Shown here in pieces: positions 53,131 through 62,807 of a stretch of 64,000 nt of DNA. The DNA is from JAWKWH01 sp965204295 (GTDB taxonomy: Bacteria > Pseudomonadota > Alphaproteobacteria > Rhizobiales > Rhizobiaceae): contig OZ241973.1 of the NCBI GenBank assembly GCA_965204295.1, forward strand, positions 3,472,001 through 3,536,000, given 5' to 3'. Every line of letters begins with the position of its first letter. The stretch's first letter is position 1. A model generated the notes under the pieces. It did no database searches and was not told where the DNA came from. It was given only the letters and a program-made list of their open reading frames with translations. The position numbers and the translations under genes were made by a program.

Positions 53131-54384
53131 TCAGTGCGCGACGGCGGCGGCGGCGGCCTCGTCAATCAGCCGCCCGGTCCTGAAACGTTCCAGCGTGAAC
53201 GGAGCGTTGAGCGGATGCGGTTCGTCGCGTGCAATCGTATGTGCGAACACGTGGCCCGAACCGGGCGTTGCCTTGAAGCCGCCGGTGCCCCAACCGCAAT
53301 TGACATAGAGACCCGGAACCGGTGTCCTGGCCAGGATAGGCGACCGGTCCGGCGTGACATCGACGATGCCGCCCCACGATCGCAGCATTTTCATGCGTGT
53401 GAACATCGGGAACATCTCGCATATCGCTTCCAGTGCGTCCTGGACAATGTGCAGTCCGCCGGTTTGCGAATAGGAAATGTACTGATCGGTTCCGGCGCCA
53501 ATAACCAGTTCGCCCTTGTCCGACTGGGAGATATAGGCGTGGACGGTATTGGACATCACAACGCAGGGGAAACAGGGTTTGACGGGTTCCGAAACCAGCG
53601 CCTGAAGCGGATAGCTCTCAAGCGGCATGCGTACACCCGCCATGTCCATCAGAACCGAGGAATGGCCGGCCGCAACTACACCGACCTTCCTGGCGCCAAT
53701 AAAACCGCGGCTGGTTTCAACGCCCTCCACGGCGCCATCCCGGCGGCGCCTGACGCCGTTCACCTCACAGTTCTGAATGATGTCAACACCGCGGGCCGAT
53801 GCCCCGCGTGCATAACCCCAGGCGACAGCGTCATGCCGGGCCGTTCCACCGCGGCGTTGCAAGGCCGCACCCGCCACCGGATAGCGCGCAGTCTTCGAGA
53901 TGTTGAGCGGCGGACAAAAAGCCTTTGCTTGTTGCGGCGTCAGCCATTCATTATCGACCCCGTTTAGCCGATTGGCGTGAATATGCCGCCGCGCCACCTG
54001 AACGTCATGGACGTTGTGCTGAAGCATCATCACGCCGCGCGGGCTGTACATGACGTTGTAGTTCAGTTCCTGCGACAGGTTTCTCCAGAGATTGACGGCG
54101 TGATCGTAAATTCCCGCGCTTTCGTCACAGAGATAGTTGGAGCGAATAATTGTGGTGTTGCGGCCGGTATTGCCGCCGCCGAGCCAGCCTTTTTCCAAGA
54201 CCGCGACATTGGTGACGCCGTGCTCGCTCGCAAGGTAGTAAGCCGTCGCCAGCCCATGCCCGCCCGCGCCGACGATAATCACGTCATAGACGGATTTGGG
54301 TTCCGGCGAACGCCATTGTTCTTCCCAGCCCTTGTGCCCACGCACAGCCTCGCGCGCGATGGCGAATACGGAATATCTGCGCAT
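53131..54384 (-). CDS. soxB: Sarcosine oxidase beta subunit
   Basis: 417 residues from the ATG at 54382-54384, matching the usual SoxB length; the frame is open 50 codons further upstream. FAD-binding motif VIIVGAGGHGLATAYYLASE, the GNTGRNTTIIRSNYL stretch, and GGFKATPGSGHVFAHTIA near the C-terminus. The beta subunit carries the noncovalent FAD and covalent FMN and performs sarcosine oxidation. First gene of soxBDAG, so sarcosine (and possibly glycine-betaine breakdown products) is used. Confidence 0.95.
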   Translation of the reverse strand: MRRYSVFAIAREAVRGHKGWEEQWRSPEPKSVYDVIIVGAGGHGLATAYYLASEHGVTNVAVLEKGWLGGGNTGRNTTIIRSNYLCDESAGIYDHAVNLWRNLSQELNYNVMYSPRGVMMLQHNVHDVQVARRHIHANRLNGVDNEWLTPQQAKAFCPPLNISKTARYPVAGAALQRRGGTARHDAVAWGYARGASARGVDIIQNCEVNGVRRRRDGAVEGVETSRGFIGARKVGVVAAGHSSVLMDMAGVRMPLESYPLQALVSEPVKPCFPCVVMSNTVHAYISQSDKGELVIGAGTDQYISYSQTGGLHIVQDALEAICEMFPMFTRMKMLRSWGGIVDVTPDRSPILARTPVPGLYVNCGWGTGGFKATPGSGHVFAHTIARDEPHPLNAPFTLERFRTGRLIDEAAAAAVAH

Positions 54385-54670
54385 AAAACCGACTCGTGAA
54401 ATTAGCTTCCTGCAACGGCCTGCGAGCGAGCGTATCACTAGCCAGGCCAGAGGCAAGGCCATGCGCTGTTTGCGACGGCCCGTGGCGTTTTGACGGCCCG
54501 GCGGTCGTTGAAACGCGTTGAACCGAAACGCCAAACTTTCACGACCGGTTGGTAGACAATCAACGACCGTTCTGGTAAGCGCTTGACCGGTTCGCGCCGG
54601 AACCCCGGCGCGGAGGCGTGGTGGTGTCGCCAGGCGCCTTCATCAAACCCGAACAAGCAGGAACCGATAC

Positions 54671-54895
54671 GTGCAGGTACTCGTCCGCGACAATAATGTA
54701 GATCAGGCGCTGCGCGCGCTGAAGAAGAAGATGCAACGCGAAGGCATTTTCCGTGAAATGAAAATGCGTGGTCATTATGAAAAGCCTTCCGAAAAGCGGG
54801 CCCGCGAAAAAGCCGAGGCCGTCCGTCGCGCGCGCAAACTGGCGCGCAAGCGCGCTCAGCGGGAAGGGCTTATTGGCGGACGTTCGGGCCGCTAG
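54671..54895 (+). CDS. rpsU: 30S ribosomal protein S21
   Basis: 74 residues with a GTG start. S21 signature: VLVRDNNVDQALRALKKKMQ, then REGIFREMKMRGHYEKPSEK and a basic C-terminus (KRAQREGLIGGRSGR). Binds the 3' end of 16S rRNA in the small subunit. Followed by a strong terminator, so it is probably a single-gene unit. Confidence 0.96.
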   Translation: MQVLVRDNNVDQALRALKKKMQREGIFREMKMRGHYEKPSEKRAREKAEAVRRARKLARKRAQREGLIGGRSGR

Positions 54896-54906
54896 GCGAG
54901 CCAGGC

Positions 54907-54938
54907 CGGCGGACCGGATATCCAATCCGCCGTTTTTT
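54907..54938 (+). terminator. Rho-independent terminator of rpsU
   Basis: CGGCGGA (54907-54913) pairs with TCCGCCG (54926-54932), followed by TTTTTT (54933-54938). It lies 11 bp beyond the rpsU stop. Confidence 0.9.
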
Positions 54939-55036
54939 CGTCTTTATCGGACGATATCTTGCGGTTGGCACGGCGTTCCGGCCGGCGCCGCCTTTGTCTT
55001 GTCCGATCACGCCATGAAAATTCGGGGATACATCTG

Positions 55037-55882
55037 GTGAACAATCGACCGGCATCGCAGAATCGACATTTCCGATTGCGCGGTTCCGCGATTGCAATTT
55101 TCCTGGGTCTGGGCGTGTTGGCCGGCTGTCAGACGGGCGGCGGCGAAATCGCGACCATCGAAGCCGCGCAGGGCTCGAAGGAGAATATCGCGTCGCTGAC
55201 AGCCGTCATCGAGCGCAGCCCCGATGACCCGGAAGCCTACAATGTCCGCGGGACGGCCTATGGCCGCGGCGGAAAGTACCGCAAAGCGCTGAAGGATTTC
55301 GACAAGGCGATCGAACTCAATCCCGGATTTTATCATGCCCACGCCAACCGCGCACTGATCTGGCGCTATCTGGGCGAGCAGAACAAGGCGGTCAGCGACT
55401 ACAATCGGGCGCTCAGGATCAATCCATCCTACGATACGGCATATATCGGGCGTGGAAACATTTTCCGCAAATCAGGCCTCGTTAACGAAGCATTTCGCGA
55501 CTTTCAGCGCGCCATCCAACTGGATACGACCGACGCCCGCGCTTATCACAATCGCGGCCTTATCTATCAGTCGCGCGATCAGCATGGTTTTGCGATCGAA
55601 GATTTTTCAACCGCGCTCTCACTCGCACCCGATGCGCCGGAACCCTATAACGGTCGGGGGCTTTCTTATCTGGCGCAGGGAGACGACGAGAACGCCTTCG
55701 CCGACTTCAATACGGCGATCGAACTCAATCGCGGTATCGCGGAAAGCTGGACAAACCAAGCATTCGTTTATGAACGGCGCGACGAAAAGTCCAAGGCGCG
55801 CAGATTTTATTCGCAGGCTTTGAAGATCGATCCGAACTACCAGCCTGCAAAAGACGGATTGGATCGGATCAGGGGCAGCTGA
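55037..55882 (+). CDS. TPR-repeat lipoprotein (NlpI-like)
   Basis: 281 residues from a GTG at 55037 after GGGGA; the frame is open from 54959 but that part is not signal-like. The N-terminal helix and lipobox are IAIFLGLGVLAGCQTGGG. Six or so tetratricopeptide repeats follow (AYNVRGTAYGRGGKYRKALK, DFDKAIELNPGFYHAHANRA, AYHNRGLIYQSRDQHGFAIE), covering residues ~70-275. Such lipoproteins are periplasmic or outer-membrane scaffolds. Convergent with pntB. Confidence 0.87.
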   Translation: MNNRPASQNRHFRLRGSAIAIFLGLGVLAGCQTGGGEIATIEAAQGSKENIASLTAVIERSPDDPEAYNVRGTAYGRGGKYRKALKDFDKAIELNPGFYHAHANRALIWRYLGEQNKAVSDYNRALRINPSYDTAYIGRGNIFRKSGLVNEAFRDFQRAIQLDTTDARAYHNRGLIYQSRDQHGFAIEDFSTALSLAPDAPEPYNGRGLSYLAQGDDENAFADFNTAIELNRGIAESWTNQAFVYERRDEKSKARRFYSQALKIDPNYQPAKDGLDRIRGS

Positions 55883-55928
55883 TTTTGCTCCGGCTTAATT
55901 CGGCGGTCGGATTATCGATCGCCGACAG

Positions 55929-57326
55929 TCAGCGATCCATCGATTTGACGATTTCCTCGGTCATCTTTTTTGCATCGCCAAGAAGCATCATCGTGCCGTC
56001 CCTGTAAAACAGCGTATTGTCGATTCCCGCATAGCCCGAGCCAAGCGAGCGTTTCACAAACAGGCAGGTGCGCGCCTTGTCGACGTCCAGTATCGGCATG
56101 CCGTAAATCGGTGAATTCCGGTCATCGCGTGCTGACGGGTTGGTTACGTCATTGGCGCCGATCACATAGGCGACATCGGCCTGCGCAAACTCGCTATTGA
56201 TGTCTTCGAGCTCAAACACCTCGTCATAAGGCACGTTGGCTTCCGCCAGCAGCACGTTCATGTGACCGGGCATGCGACCCGCGACGGGATGAATGGCGTA
56301 TTTGACCTCAACGCCCGCCTCTTTGAGCTTGTCGGCCATTTCGCGAAGGGCATGCTGGGCCTGCGCCACCGCCATGCCGTAGCCCGGCGCGATGATAACT
56401 TTCGATGCATTCGACATGAGGAAGGCCGCGTCGTCCGCGGCCCCCTGTTTGACCGTGCGCTCAACGCCATCGTCCGCCGCCGCCGCGGTCTCGCCGCCAA
56501 AACCGCCGAGAATGACGGAGATGAAAGACCGGTTCATGCCCTTGCACATGATGTAGGACAAGATCGCACCCGATGATCCGACCAGGGCGCCGGTCACGAT
56601 CAGCGCCAGATTTCCAAGCGTGAAGCCAATTCCGGCCGCGGCCCAGCCCGAATATGAATTGAGCATGGAGACGACCACGGGCATATCGGCGCCACCGATC
56701 GGAATGATGATCAACACACCGAGCAACAGCGCCAGAGCTACAATCAGCCAGAACAGGAAGGTGCTTTCGGTTGCGACAAGCATGATCACCAGAACCGCCA
56801 AGGCCACGGCGATGCCGATATTGATCATATGACGCATCGGCAACAAAATCGGTTTTCCCGACATGCGGCCATCGAGTTTGAGGAACGCGATTACCGAGCC
56901 CGTAAACGTGATCGCGCCAACGACAACGCCGATCGACATTTCGACAAGCGCCTGGCTGTGAATGTCGCCGGTGACGCCGATGCCGAAGCTTTCCGGAGAA
57001 TAGAGCGCAGCAGCCGCCACCATCACCGCGGCGAGGCCAACCAGTGAGTGAAATGCGGCAACCAACTGTGGCATCGCCGTCATCGCGATGCGTCTGGCAA
57101 TGAAAGCGCCGGCGCCTCCGCCTATGGCTATGCCAATCGCAATAAGCCCAAAACCGCCAAGGGAAGGCGTGGCGAGCGCAAGTGTCGTCACGATGGCGAT
57201 CGCCATGCCGATCATGCCGTAGAAATTGCCCTGCCGGCTGGTCGTGGGATGCGACAGACCACGCAGCGCCAGAATGAAAAGAACGCCGGAAACGAGATAA
57301 AGAAAGGCAGCCAGATTCACGCCCAT
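55929..57326 (-). CDS. pntB: NAD(P) transhydrogenase subunit beta
   Basis: 465 residues. The N-terminal ~260 residues contain about eight or nine membrane helices; the C-terminal NADP(H)-binding domain has VIIAPGYGMAVAQAQHALRE and the VIGANDVTNPSARDDRNSPI loop, then KRSLGSGYAGIDNTLFYRDG. Transhydrogenase couples proton movement to NADH reduction of NADP+. Last gene of pntA1-pntA2-pntB. Confidence 0.96.
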   Translation of the reverse strand: MGVNLAAFLYLVSGVLFILALRGLSHPTTSRQGNFYGMIGMAIAIVTTLALATPSLGGFGLIAIGIAIGGGAGAFIARRIAMTAMPQLVAAFHSLVGLAAVMVAAAALYSPESFGIGVTGDIHSQALVEMSIGVVVGAITFTGSVIAFLKLDGRMSGKPILLPMRHMINIGIAVALAVLVIMLVATESTFLFWLIVALALLLGVLIIIPIGGADMPVVVSMLNSYSGWAAAGIGFTLGNLALIVTGALVGSSGAILSYIMCKGMNRSFISVILGGFGGETAAAADDGVERTVKQGAADDAAFLMSNASKVIIAPGYGMAVAQAQHALREMADKLKEAGVEVKYAIHPVAGRMPGHMNVLLAEANVPYDEVFELEDINSEFAQADVAYVIGANDVTNPSARDDRNSPIYGMPILDVDKARTCLFVKRSLGSGYAGIDNTLFYRDGTMMLLGDAKKMTEEIVKSMDR

Positions 57327-57336
57327 CCGTCAGCCC

Positions 57337-57759
57337 TCACTTTTCTTTTTTCTTGTACATGGCGAGCATCCGCTGGGTGACCAGGAAGCCGCCGAATATA
57401 TTTACGCTCGCCAGCACCAGCGCGATAAAACCAAATCCGGTCGCCAGTCCGCTGGCCGAGATACCGACCGCGAGGAGTGCGCCCACAACGATTACCGAAG
57501 AAATCGCGTTCGTCACCGACATCAGTGGCGTGTGAAGCGCCGGGGTTACCGACCAGACCACATAGTAGCCCACGAATATGGCCAATACGAAAATGGCGAA
57601 CCGGAACACGAAAGGATCGATGGCTCCGCCGCTTGCCGTGTGCGCGGCCGCACCGGCCGCATCGGCGGTTCCTTCGCTGTTTTCGATGGCGGCGCGCACC
57701 GCGCCAACCGCTTTGTCCAGTTGCTTAAGCGCTTGATCGACAGCACTGTCGGCCATCAT
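57337..57759 (-). CDS. pntA2: NAD(P) transhydrogenase subunit alpha 2
   Basis: 140 residues with an Ala-rich soluble N-terminus and three to four membrane helices (FVFRFAIFVLAIFVGYYVVW; TGFGFIALVLASVNIFGGFL). This is the separate membrane part of the alpha subunit in alphaproteobacterial three-gene transhydrogenases. Its start overlaps the pntA1 end by 4 bp. Confidence 0.94.
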   Translation of the reverse strand: MMADSAVDQALKQLDKAVGAVRAAIENSEGTADAAGAAAHTASGGAIDPFVFRFAIFVLAIFVGYYVVWSVTPALHTPLMSVTNAISSVIVVGALLAVGISASGLATGFGFIALVLASVNIFGGFLVTQRMLAMYKKKEK

Positions 57760-58973
57760 GCGTCTCCCTTCGGTTTGGCGGTCGCCGCCCTGGTATCGGC
57801 GGATTTGCGCGCGGTCGGTTTTTTGACAGGCGCCCTGGTCCGGTCGTTTTTGAATGCCGGGTGGACGATCTCCCCGCCATGCGTCAGCATGGTTGCCGTG
57901 ATGAGTTCGTCATCAGGATCGAGCGAGACCGTTTTGGCCTCCCTGTCCACCATCGTTTCGAGAAAAGCATAGAGATTCTTCGCATAGAGAAGCGACGCCG
58001 AGGCTGCGATACGGCCGGGGACGTTGAGATGCCCGACGATCTTCATATCGCCGACAGTAGCGATCTTCCCGGCGACCGCGCCCTCCACGTTGCCGCCGCG
58101 CTCAACCGCAAGGTCCACAAGCACCGACCCGGGTTTCATCGATTTGACCATTGCTGACGACACAAGCCGAGGCGCCGGTCGCCCCGGGATAAGAGCGGTG
58201 GTCACCACAATATCCTGCTTTGCGATATGGTCGGCGACGAGTGCGGCCTGTTTCGCCTGATACTCTCTGGACATCTCCTTCGCATATCCGCCAGCCGTCT
58301 CCGCGGCCTTGAACTCATCGTCCTCCACCGCAATGAATTTCGCGCCGAGTGAAGCGACCTGTTCCTTTGCCGCGGGGCGGACATCGGTCGCGGTGACAAC
58401 CGCGCCCAAACGGCGGGCGGTTGCTATCGCCTGAAGACCGGCCACGCCCGCGCCCATGACAAACACTTTTGCGGCCGGGACGGTACCCGCGGCCGTCATC
58501 ATCATGGGAAGCGCGCGATCATATTCGGCCGCGGCGTCGATAACGGCCTGATAACCCGCCAGATTGGCCTGTGAGGACAGAACATCCATGACCTGCGCGC
58601 GGGTAATGCGTGGCATGAACTCCATTGAAAATGCCGACAATCCCGCTTTGGCCATTGAAGCGACGTCGGCCTCGTTGCCAAACGGGTCCATGGTCGCGAT
58701 GACGATGGCGCCTTTTTTATATCGTTTGATCTCCGCGGCGGTGGGTCTGCGAACCTTCAGAATCACGTCGGCCCCGGCGCCGTCGGTCGCTTTGCCAATC
58801 CGCGCCCCCGCGGCCTTGAATTCAGCATCGGGCATTCTTGATCCGCTGCCGGCGCCGGCCTCGACGACGACACTCAAACCAAGGCCCGCGATCCGTTTCA
58901 CGGTCTCGGGCGACGCTGCAACGCGGTTCTCATTCGCGTCCGTCTCACGGGCAATGAAAATCATCTGTGCCAA
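57756..58973 (-). CDS. pntA1: NAD(P) transhydrogenase subunit alpha 1
   Basis: 405 residues, soluble NAD(H)-binding subunit of the AlaDH/PNT family. Features: IARETDANENRVAASPETVK at the N-terminus, KVFVMGAGVAGLQAIATARR (Rossmann) and the mobile loop around GYAKEMSREYQAKQ. The C-terminal ~25 residues are Lys/Ala-rich. First gene of the operon. Confidence 0.96.
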   Translation of the reverse strand: MAQMIFIARETDANENRVAASPETVKRIAGLGLSVVVEAGAGSGSRMPDAEFKAAGARIGKATDGAGADVILKVRRPTAAEIKRYKKGAIVIATMDPFGNEADVASMAKAGLSAFSMEFMPRITRAQVMDVLSSQANLAGYQAVIDAAAEYDRALPMMMTAAGTVPAAKVFVMGAGVAGLQAIATARRLGAVVTATDVRPAAKEQVASLGAKFIAVEDDEFKAAETAGGYAKEMSREYQAKQAALVADHIAKQDIVVTTALIPGRPAPRLVSSAMVKSMKPGSVLVDLAVERGGNVEGAVAGKIATVGDMKIVGHLNVPGRIAASASLLYAKNLYAFLETMVDREAKTVSLDPDDELITATMLTHGGEIVHPAFKNDRTRAPVKKPTARKSADTRAATAKPKGDA

Positions 58974-59071
58974 CGTCCGATTCCTTTCAGTGTGAAACTT
59001 GAAAACAATTCTACCGCAAGTCGGACCGGCGGCCCGCCATGTGTCAACCGATCACGAACAGCCAAGCAATC

Positions 59072-59299
59072 CTATCGCAATATCGCCCATCCAATTGCGC
59101 AGATCACCATGAACAATACCAATGCCGAAAAGAAGCCCGCCGTCGTATAAAATCCAAACGCCATCGCAAGCAGCAAGGCGGCGCATATGAGCGATCCGTA
59201 CTTGGCGAGATTGACAAACAACGCGAATGTCCTGTCATGCTCGGCATAGTCCATTTCGGCGCCCAGTTCGATCGGCCCTGACGGGGTGTTATCTGCCAT
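59072..59299 (-). CDS. aa3-type cytochrome c oxidase subunit IV
   Basis: 75 residues with the family signature EMDYAEHDRTFALFVNLAKY followed by two membrane-spanning segments (LICAALLLAMAFGFYTTAGF; ALVLFMVICAIGWAIL). This small subunit is found in alphaproteobacterial aa3 oxidases (COX4_pro_2). It stands alone here; the catalytic subunits are not in the window. Confidence 0.92.
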   Translation of the reverse strand: MADNTPSGPIELGAEMDYAEHDRTFALFVNLAKYGSLICAALLLAMAFGFYTTAGFFSALVLFMVICAIGWAILR

Positions 59300-59463
59300 T
59301 GCGAAATACTCCTGAGTTGGTCAGTCGCGACATAGCGAATCTCCGGCGCCAGGGCAATGGCCACGATTGCCGCGGACCAATCGTCGCATATACCGTCACG
59401 CAAGCAGGCCCGGTCGAGCGGGTCCCGTTTGGTCGAGGGTGACGCAATCGGCGGGAGACCGGG

Positions 59464-60297
59464 TTATGCAAGCCAACGTTTGCGGCGCTTGTAGTGCTTG
59501 ACGTTCTTGAAACTCTTGCGTCCTTCGCCGCCGACACCCAGATAGAACTCCTTGACGTCCTCATTTTCGCGCAGAGTCCTGGCTTCCCCGTCCAGAACAA
59601 CCCGACCAGATTCGAGGATATAGCCATAGTCGGCATATCTGAGCGCGATGTTGGTATTCTGCTCGGCGAGCAGGAAAGAGACGCCTTCCTCACCATTCAG
59701 CTTCTTTACGATTTCGAAGATTTCCTCGACCAGTTGCGGCGCCAGACCCATGGACGGCTCGTCAAGCAGGATCATGGTTGGACGGCTCATCAGCGCGCGG
59801 CCGATGGCGCACATTTGCTGCTCGCCGCCGGATGTGTAGCCGGCCTGGCTGCCGCGGCGTTCACGCAAGCGGGGGAAATAGTCATAGACCATTTCGAGAT
59901 CCCGCCTGATCCTGGTATTTCCATCGCGCCGGGTAAATGCGCCGGTCATCAGGTTTTCTTCAATCGTCAGATGGCCAAAACAATGCCGACCCTCCATTAC
60001 CTGAATACAGCCGCGCCGTACGAGTTCGTTGGGCGAAAGCGCTTCAACCTGATCGCCGTTAAAAACGATGTTTCCTTTGGTCACCTCGCCCCGCTCCGCA
60101 TGCAGCAGGTTTGAGATAGCCTTGAGCGTCGTGGTCTTGCCGGCGCCGTTTGCGCCGAGAATGGCGACAATGCCGCCCTTCGGAACCGTTAACGACACGC
60201 CCTTCAACACCAGGATCACATGATTGTAGATCACCTCGACGTTGTTGACTTCGAGGAGCGTTTTGGCGGGAGCAATTTCCGCGGCGGCTTCAGCCAT
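59464..60297 (-). CDS. livF: Branched-chain-type ABC transporter ATPase (LivF-like)
   Basis: 277 residues from the ATG at 60295-60297. Walker A LGANGAGKTTTLKAI, Q-loop CIQVMEGRHCFGHLTIEENL (LivF-type), signature TSGGEQQMCAIGRALM, Walker B MILLDEPSMGLAP, H-loop LAEQNTNIAL. The C-terminal ~25 residues are basic (RKSFKNVKHYKRRKRW), longer than in E. coli LivF. Last gene of the liv-type operon, after an intercistronic hairpin. Confidence 0.92.
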   Translation of the reverse strand: MAEAAAEIAPAKTLLEVNNVEVIYNHVILVLKGVSLTVPKGGIVAILGANGAGKTTTLKAISNLLHAERGEVTKGNIVFNGDQVEALSPNELVRRGCIQVMEGRHCFGHLTIEENLMTGAFTRRDGNTRIRRDLEMVYDYFPRLRERRGSQAGYTSGGEQQMCAIGRALMSRPTMILLDEPSMGLAPQLVEEIFEIVKKLNGEEGVSFLLAEQNTNIALRYADYGYILESGRVVLDGEARTLRENEDVKEFYLGVGGEGRKSFKNVKHYKRRKRWLA

Positions 60298-60320
60298 TTG
60301 CGACTCCGATGGAAGTAGAT

Positions 60321-60345
60321 GGCTCCGGCGCGGAACGCCGGAGCC
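60321..60345 (-). other. Intercistronic stem-loop after binding-protein gene
   Basis: A perfect 10-bp stem (GGCTCCGGCG / CGCCGGAGCC) with a 5-nt loop, 10 bp past the binding-protein stop and 23 bp before livF. No T-run. The same arrangement follows the set B sugar-binding-protein gene (16285-16313). Confidence 0.7.
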
Positions 60346-60355
60346 TTGCGTTAAA

Positions 60356-61648
60356 TCACTGACAAGCGCGAGGCGTGATGTTGTTTTCCAAAGCAAACGC
60401 TTCCGAGTCGGCAGCGATCAACGGATCGATCACGCCGCGGTCGGATGCGATCCAATCGGTGATCAGGCTCCATTTTTTCGCGCCGGCATCCCACTGCTGA
60501 ACCTTGCCCAGTCCGGAGCCGCCATGGTTTGCGCAACTCGTGTTGAACTCCGCGCCAAAGTCCGGCAATCCGAGTTCCGCCAAGCGGGCGCCGGTGATCT
60601 CGAGAGCTTCGAGTCCGTCGCGCATCATCGCCGACGTGATGTCTGTCGTGTTGTGGATACCCATCGCTTTACGCGCGGCTTCCGCCGCCAAAACGGCCGC
60701 ATAAATGCCGCGGCTGTAAAGCACCTCGCCGGCATGGCTGCCGTCGCCGGCGGCCTTGTCCGCATCGAGAACATATTTCTTCATGTCATCGTAAAGCGGA
60801 TAGTCGGTGCCGGTTCCGTTCAGCGCCAGCGATTTATATCCATCGGCTCCGTCACCGGCCGGGATGACGTCATTTTCAGAACCTGACCACCAGACGCCAA
60901 TGAAATGATCCATCGGGAAGCGGATGTTGGCGGCTTCCTGAATTGCGACCTGGTTCATCACGCCCCAGCCCCACATCAGCACGTAGTCCGGGCGGTCACG
61001 GCGAATTTGCAGCCAGGTCGCCTTCTGCTCCTGACCCGGAGAATCGACAGGGAAGAGGCTCAACTCGTAACCGTGCTTGCCGGCCAGCGCTTCGAGCGTA
61101 ATAATTGGCTCCTTGCCATAAGCCGAATTGTGATAAACCAGCGCAATCTTCTTGCCGCTTATGTTTCCGCCTTCCTGTTCGATGATGTGATTGATCGCGA
61201 TCGATGCGCCGTCCCAGTAGGAAGCCGGGAAGTTGAAGATCCACTCGAACACCCTGCCATTGGCGGCGGACGTGCGACCGTAACCCGACGACAGAACCGG
61301 AATTCCGTCAGCGGTCGCCTTGGGAATCAACTGATAGGTGATGCCAGTGGAAAACGGCTGGTAGACCAATGCGCCTTGCCCTTTGGTGGACTCGTAGCAT
61401 TCGACGCCTTTTTCGGTGTTGTAGCCGGTCTCACATTCCAATACCCGGATCTTCTGCCCGTTAATTCCGCCATCGCGTTCGTTCAGCAATGTGAAATAGT
61501 CCGAATAGCCATCCGCAAACGGAATGCCATTGGGGCCATACGGACCCGTGCGATAGCTCAATGACGGAAATACGAGATCGGCAAGCGCCGGCCCCGGTCC
61601 CATCATGACAGCCAGTGCCGCGGTTGCGAGAATTGTTGTTTTCTTCAT
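60356..61648 (-). CDS. Branched-chain-type ABC substrate-binding protein
   Basis: 430 residues from the ATG at 61646-61648 after GGGAGGAACC, with signal peptide MKKTTILATAALAVMMGPGPALA. LivK/Peripla_BP_6-type text: FADGYSDYFTLLNERDGGIN, CYESTKGQGALVYQPFSTGI, KIALVYHNSAYGKEP and QIRRDRPDYVLMWGWGVMN. The ligand is not clear: amino acids, amides or urea-like compounds are all possible. The gene sits between the permease genes and livF. Confidence 0.9.
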   Translation of the reverse strand: MKKTTILATAALAVMMGPGPALADLVFPSLSYRTGPYGPNGIPFADGYSDYFTLLNERDGGINGQKIRVLECETGYNTEKGVECYESTKGQGALVYQPFSTGITYQLIPKATADGIPVLSSGYGRTSAANGRVFEWIFNFPASYWDGASIAINHIIEQEGGNISGKKIALVYHNSAYGKEPIITLEALAGKHGYELSLFPVDSPGQEQKATWLQIRRDRPDYVLMWGWGVMNQVAIQEAANIRFPMDHFIGVWWSGSENDVIPAGDGADGYKSLALNGTGTDYPLYDDMKKYVLDADKAAGDGSHAGEVLYSRGIYAAVLAAEAARKAMGIHNTTDITSAMMRDGLEALEITGARLAELGLPDFGAEFNTSCANHGGSGLGKVQQWDAGAKKWSLITDWIASDRGVIDPLIAADSEAFALENNITPRACQ

Positions 61649-61724
61649 CAAGGTTCCTCCCGTTGATGTGTTGCAGTTCAACTCCTCCGGCCCTGGGCGG
61701 CGCCGGCTGAAGTCGCGATAATCC

Positions 61725-62801
61725 CTAATACGAGAATGGCCACAATCTGAGCTTTTCCCTCGTCAGTCGCCAAATCTGCGCGAGACCATGCGGCTCGAAT
61801 ATGAGAAAGAACATGATCAAGCCACCTACGATCATGATTTCGAAGTGGGCGGCCAGGTCCGTCGGCCAGCCCCATGCTCCAACCATGACGTTCTTGAGCA
61901 GAACCGGAAACAGTATGATGAAAGCGGCTCCGAGAAACGATCCAAGTATTGAACCCAGTCCGCCGATGATGATGATAAAAAGCGCATCGAATGATTTATC
62001 GATTCCGAATACCTCCGTCACCTCGACCGCGCCCAGATAAATGGCGAAGAACATCGCACCCGCGATACCGATGTAAAACGAACTGATCGCGAACGCGGAC
62101 AGCTTTGCGGAAAACGGTGACACGCCCATGATTTCGGCGGCAATATCCATGTCACGCATTGCCATCCATGAACGTCCAACACGACCGCGTGTCAGATTGC
62201 GAGCGACCCAGGCAAACACGAAAACGATCGTCAGACAGGTCAGATAGGTCGCCCAGGGCGCCGCGTTCGGTCCGGTCACCGCAATGCCGAATATCGTGCG
62301 CTCCGGCGCGGTTATCTGACCGGACGCGGAATAATTGTAGAACCAGGCGAACTTGTTGAAGAACCATACCAGAAAAAATTGCGCCGCAAGCGTGGCGACC
62401 GCGAGGTAAAATCCCTTGATCCGCAGCGAGGGCAGTCCAAACAGTATGCCGACAGCCGCGGTTACCGCGCCGGACAACACAATCACAATCAGGATGTTGA
62501 GCTCCGGGAATGCGGTCATCAGCTTGTAGCAGGCAAAAGCCCCTACCGCCATGAAACCGCCTGTTCCCAGCGAAACCTGCCCGCAATAGCCGGTGAGGAT
62601 GTTCAATCCAAGCGCGACCATTGACCAGACAAGAAACGGCACCAATACCGATTTTTCCCAATAGTCGTTGACGAAGAACGGTACGACCGCAAACGCAACG
62701 AACAATGCCGCCCAAAAAAGATATCGTTCGGATTTGATCGGGAAGGTCTGCTGATCTTCCAGATAGCTGGTTTTGAAATCGCCGGTTTCGCGGTAAAGCA
62801 T
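61725..62801 (-). CDS. livM: Branched-chain-type ABC transporter permease (LivM-like)
   Basis: 358 residues, about ten helices with a ~35-residue N-terminal cytosolic part. LivM text: LGLNILTGYCGQVSLGTGGF, GLPSLRIKGFYLAVATLAAQ and GGLGSILGSFLGAAFIILFP. It follows livH by 6 bp. Confidence 0.92.
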   Translation of the reverse strand: MLYRETGDFKTSYLEDQQTFPIKSERYLFWAALFVAFAVVPFFVNDYWEKSVLVPFLVWSMVALGLNILTGYCGQVSLGTGGFMAVGAFACYKLMTAFPELNILIVIVLSGAVTAAVGILFGLPSLRIKGFYLAVATLAAQFFLVWFFNKFAWFYNYSASGQITAPERTIFGIAVTGPNAAPWATYLTCLTIVFVFAWVARNLTRGRVGRSWMAMRDMDIAAEIMGVSPFSAKLSAFAISSFYIGIAGAMFFAIYLGAVEVTEVFGIDKSFDALFIIIIGGLGSILGSFLGAAFIILFPVLLKNVMVGAWGWPTDLAAHFEIMIVGGLIMFFLIFEPHGLAQIWRLTREKLRLWPFSY

Positions 62802-62807
62802 GGCCTG

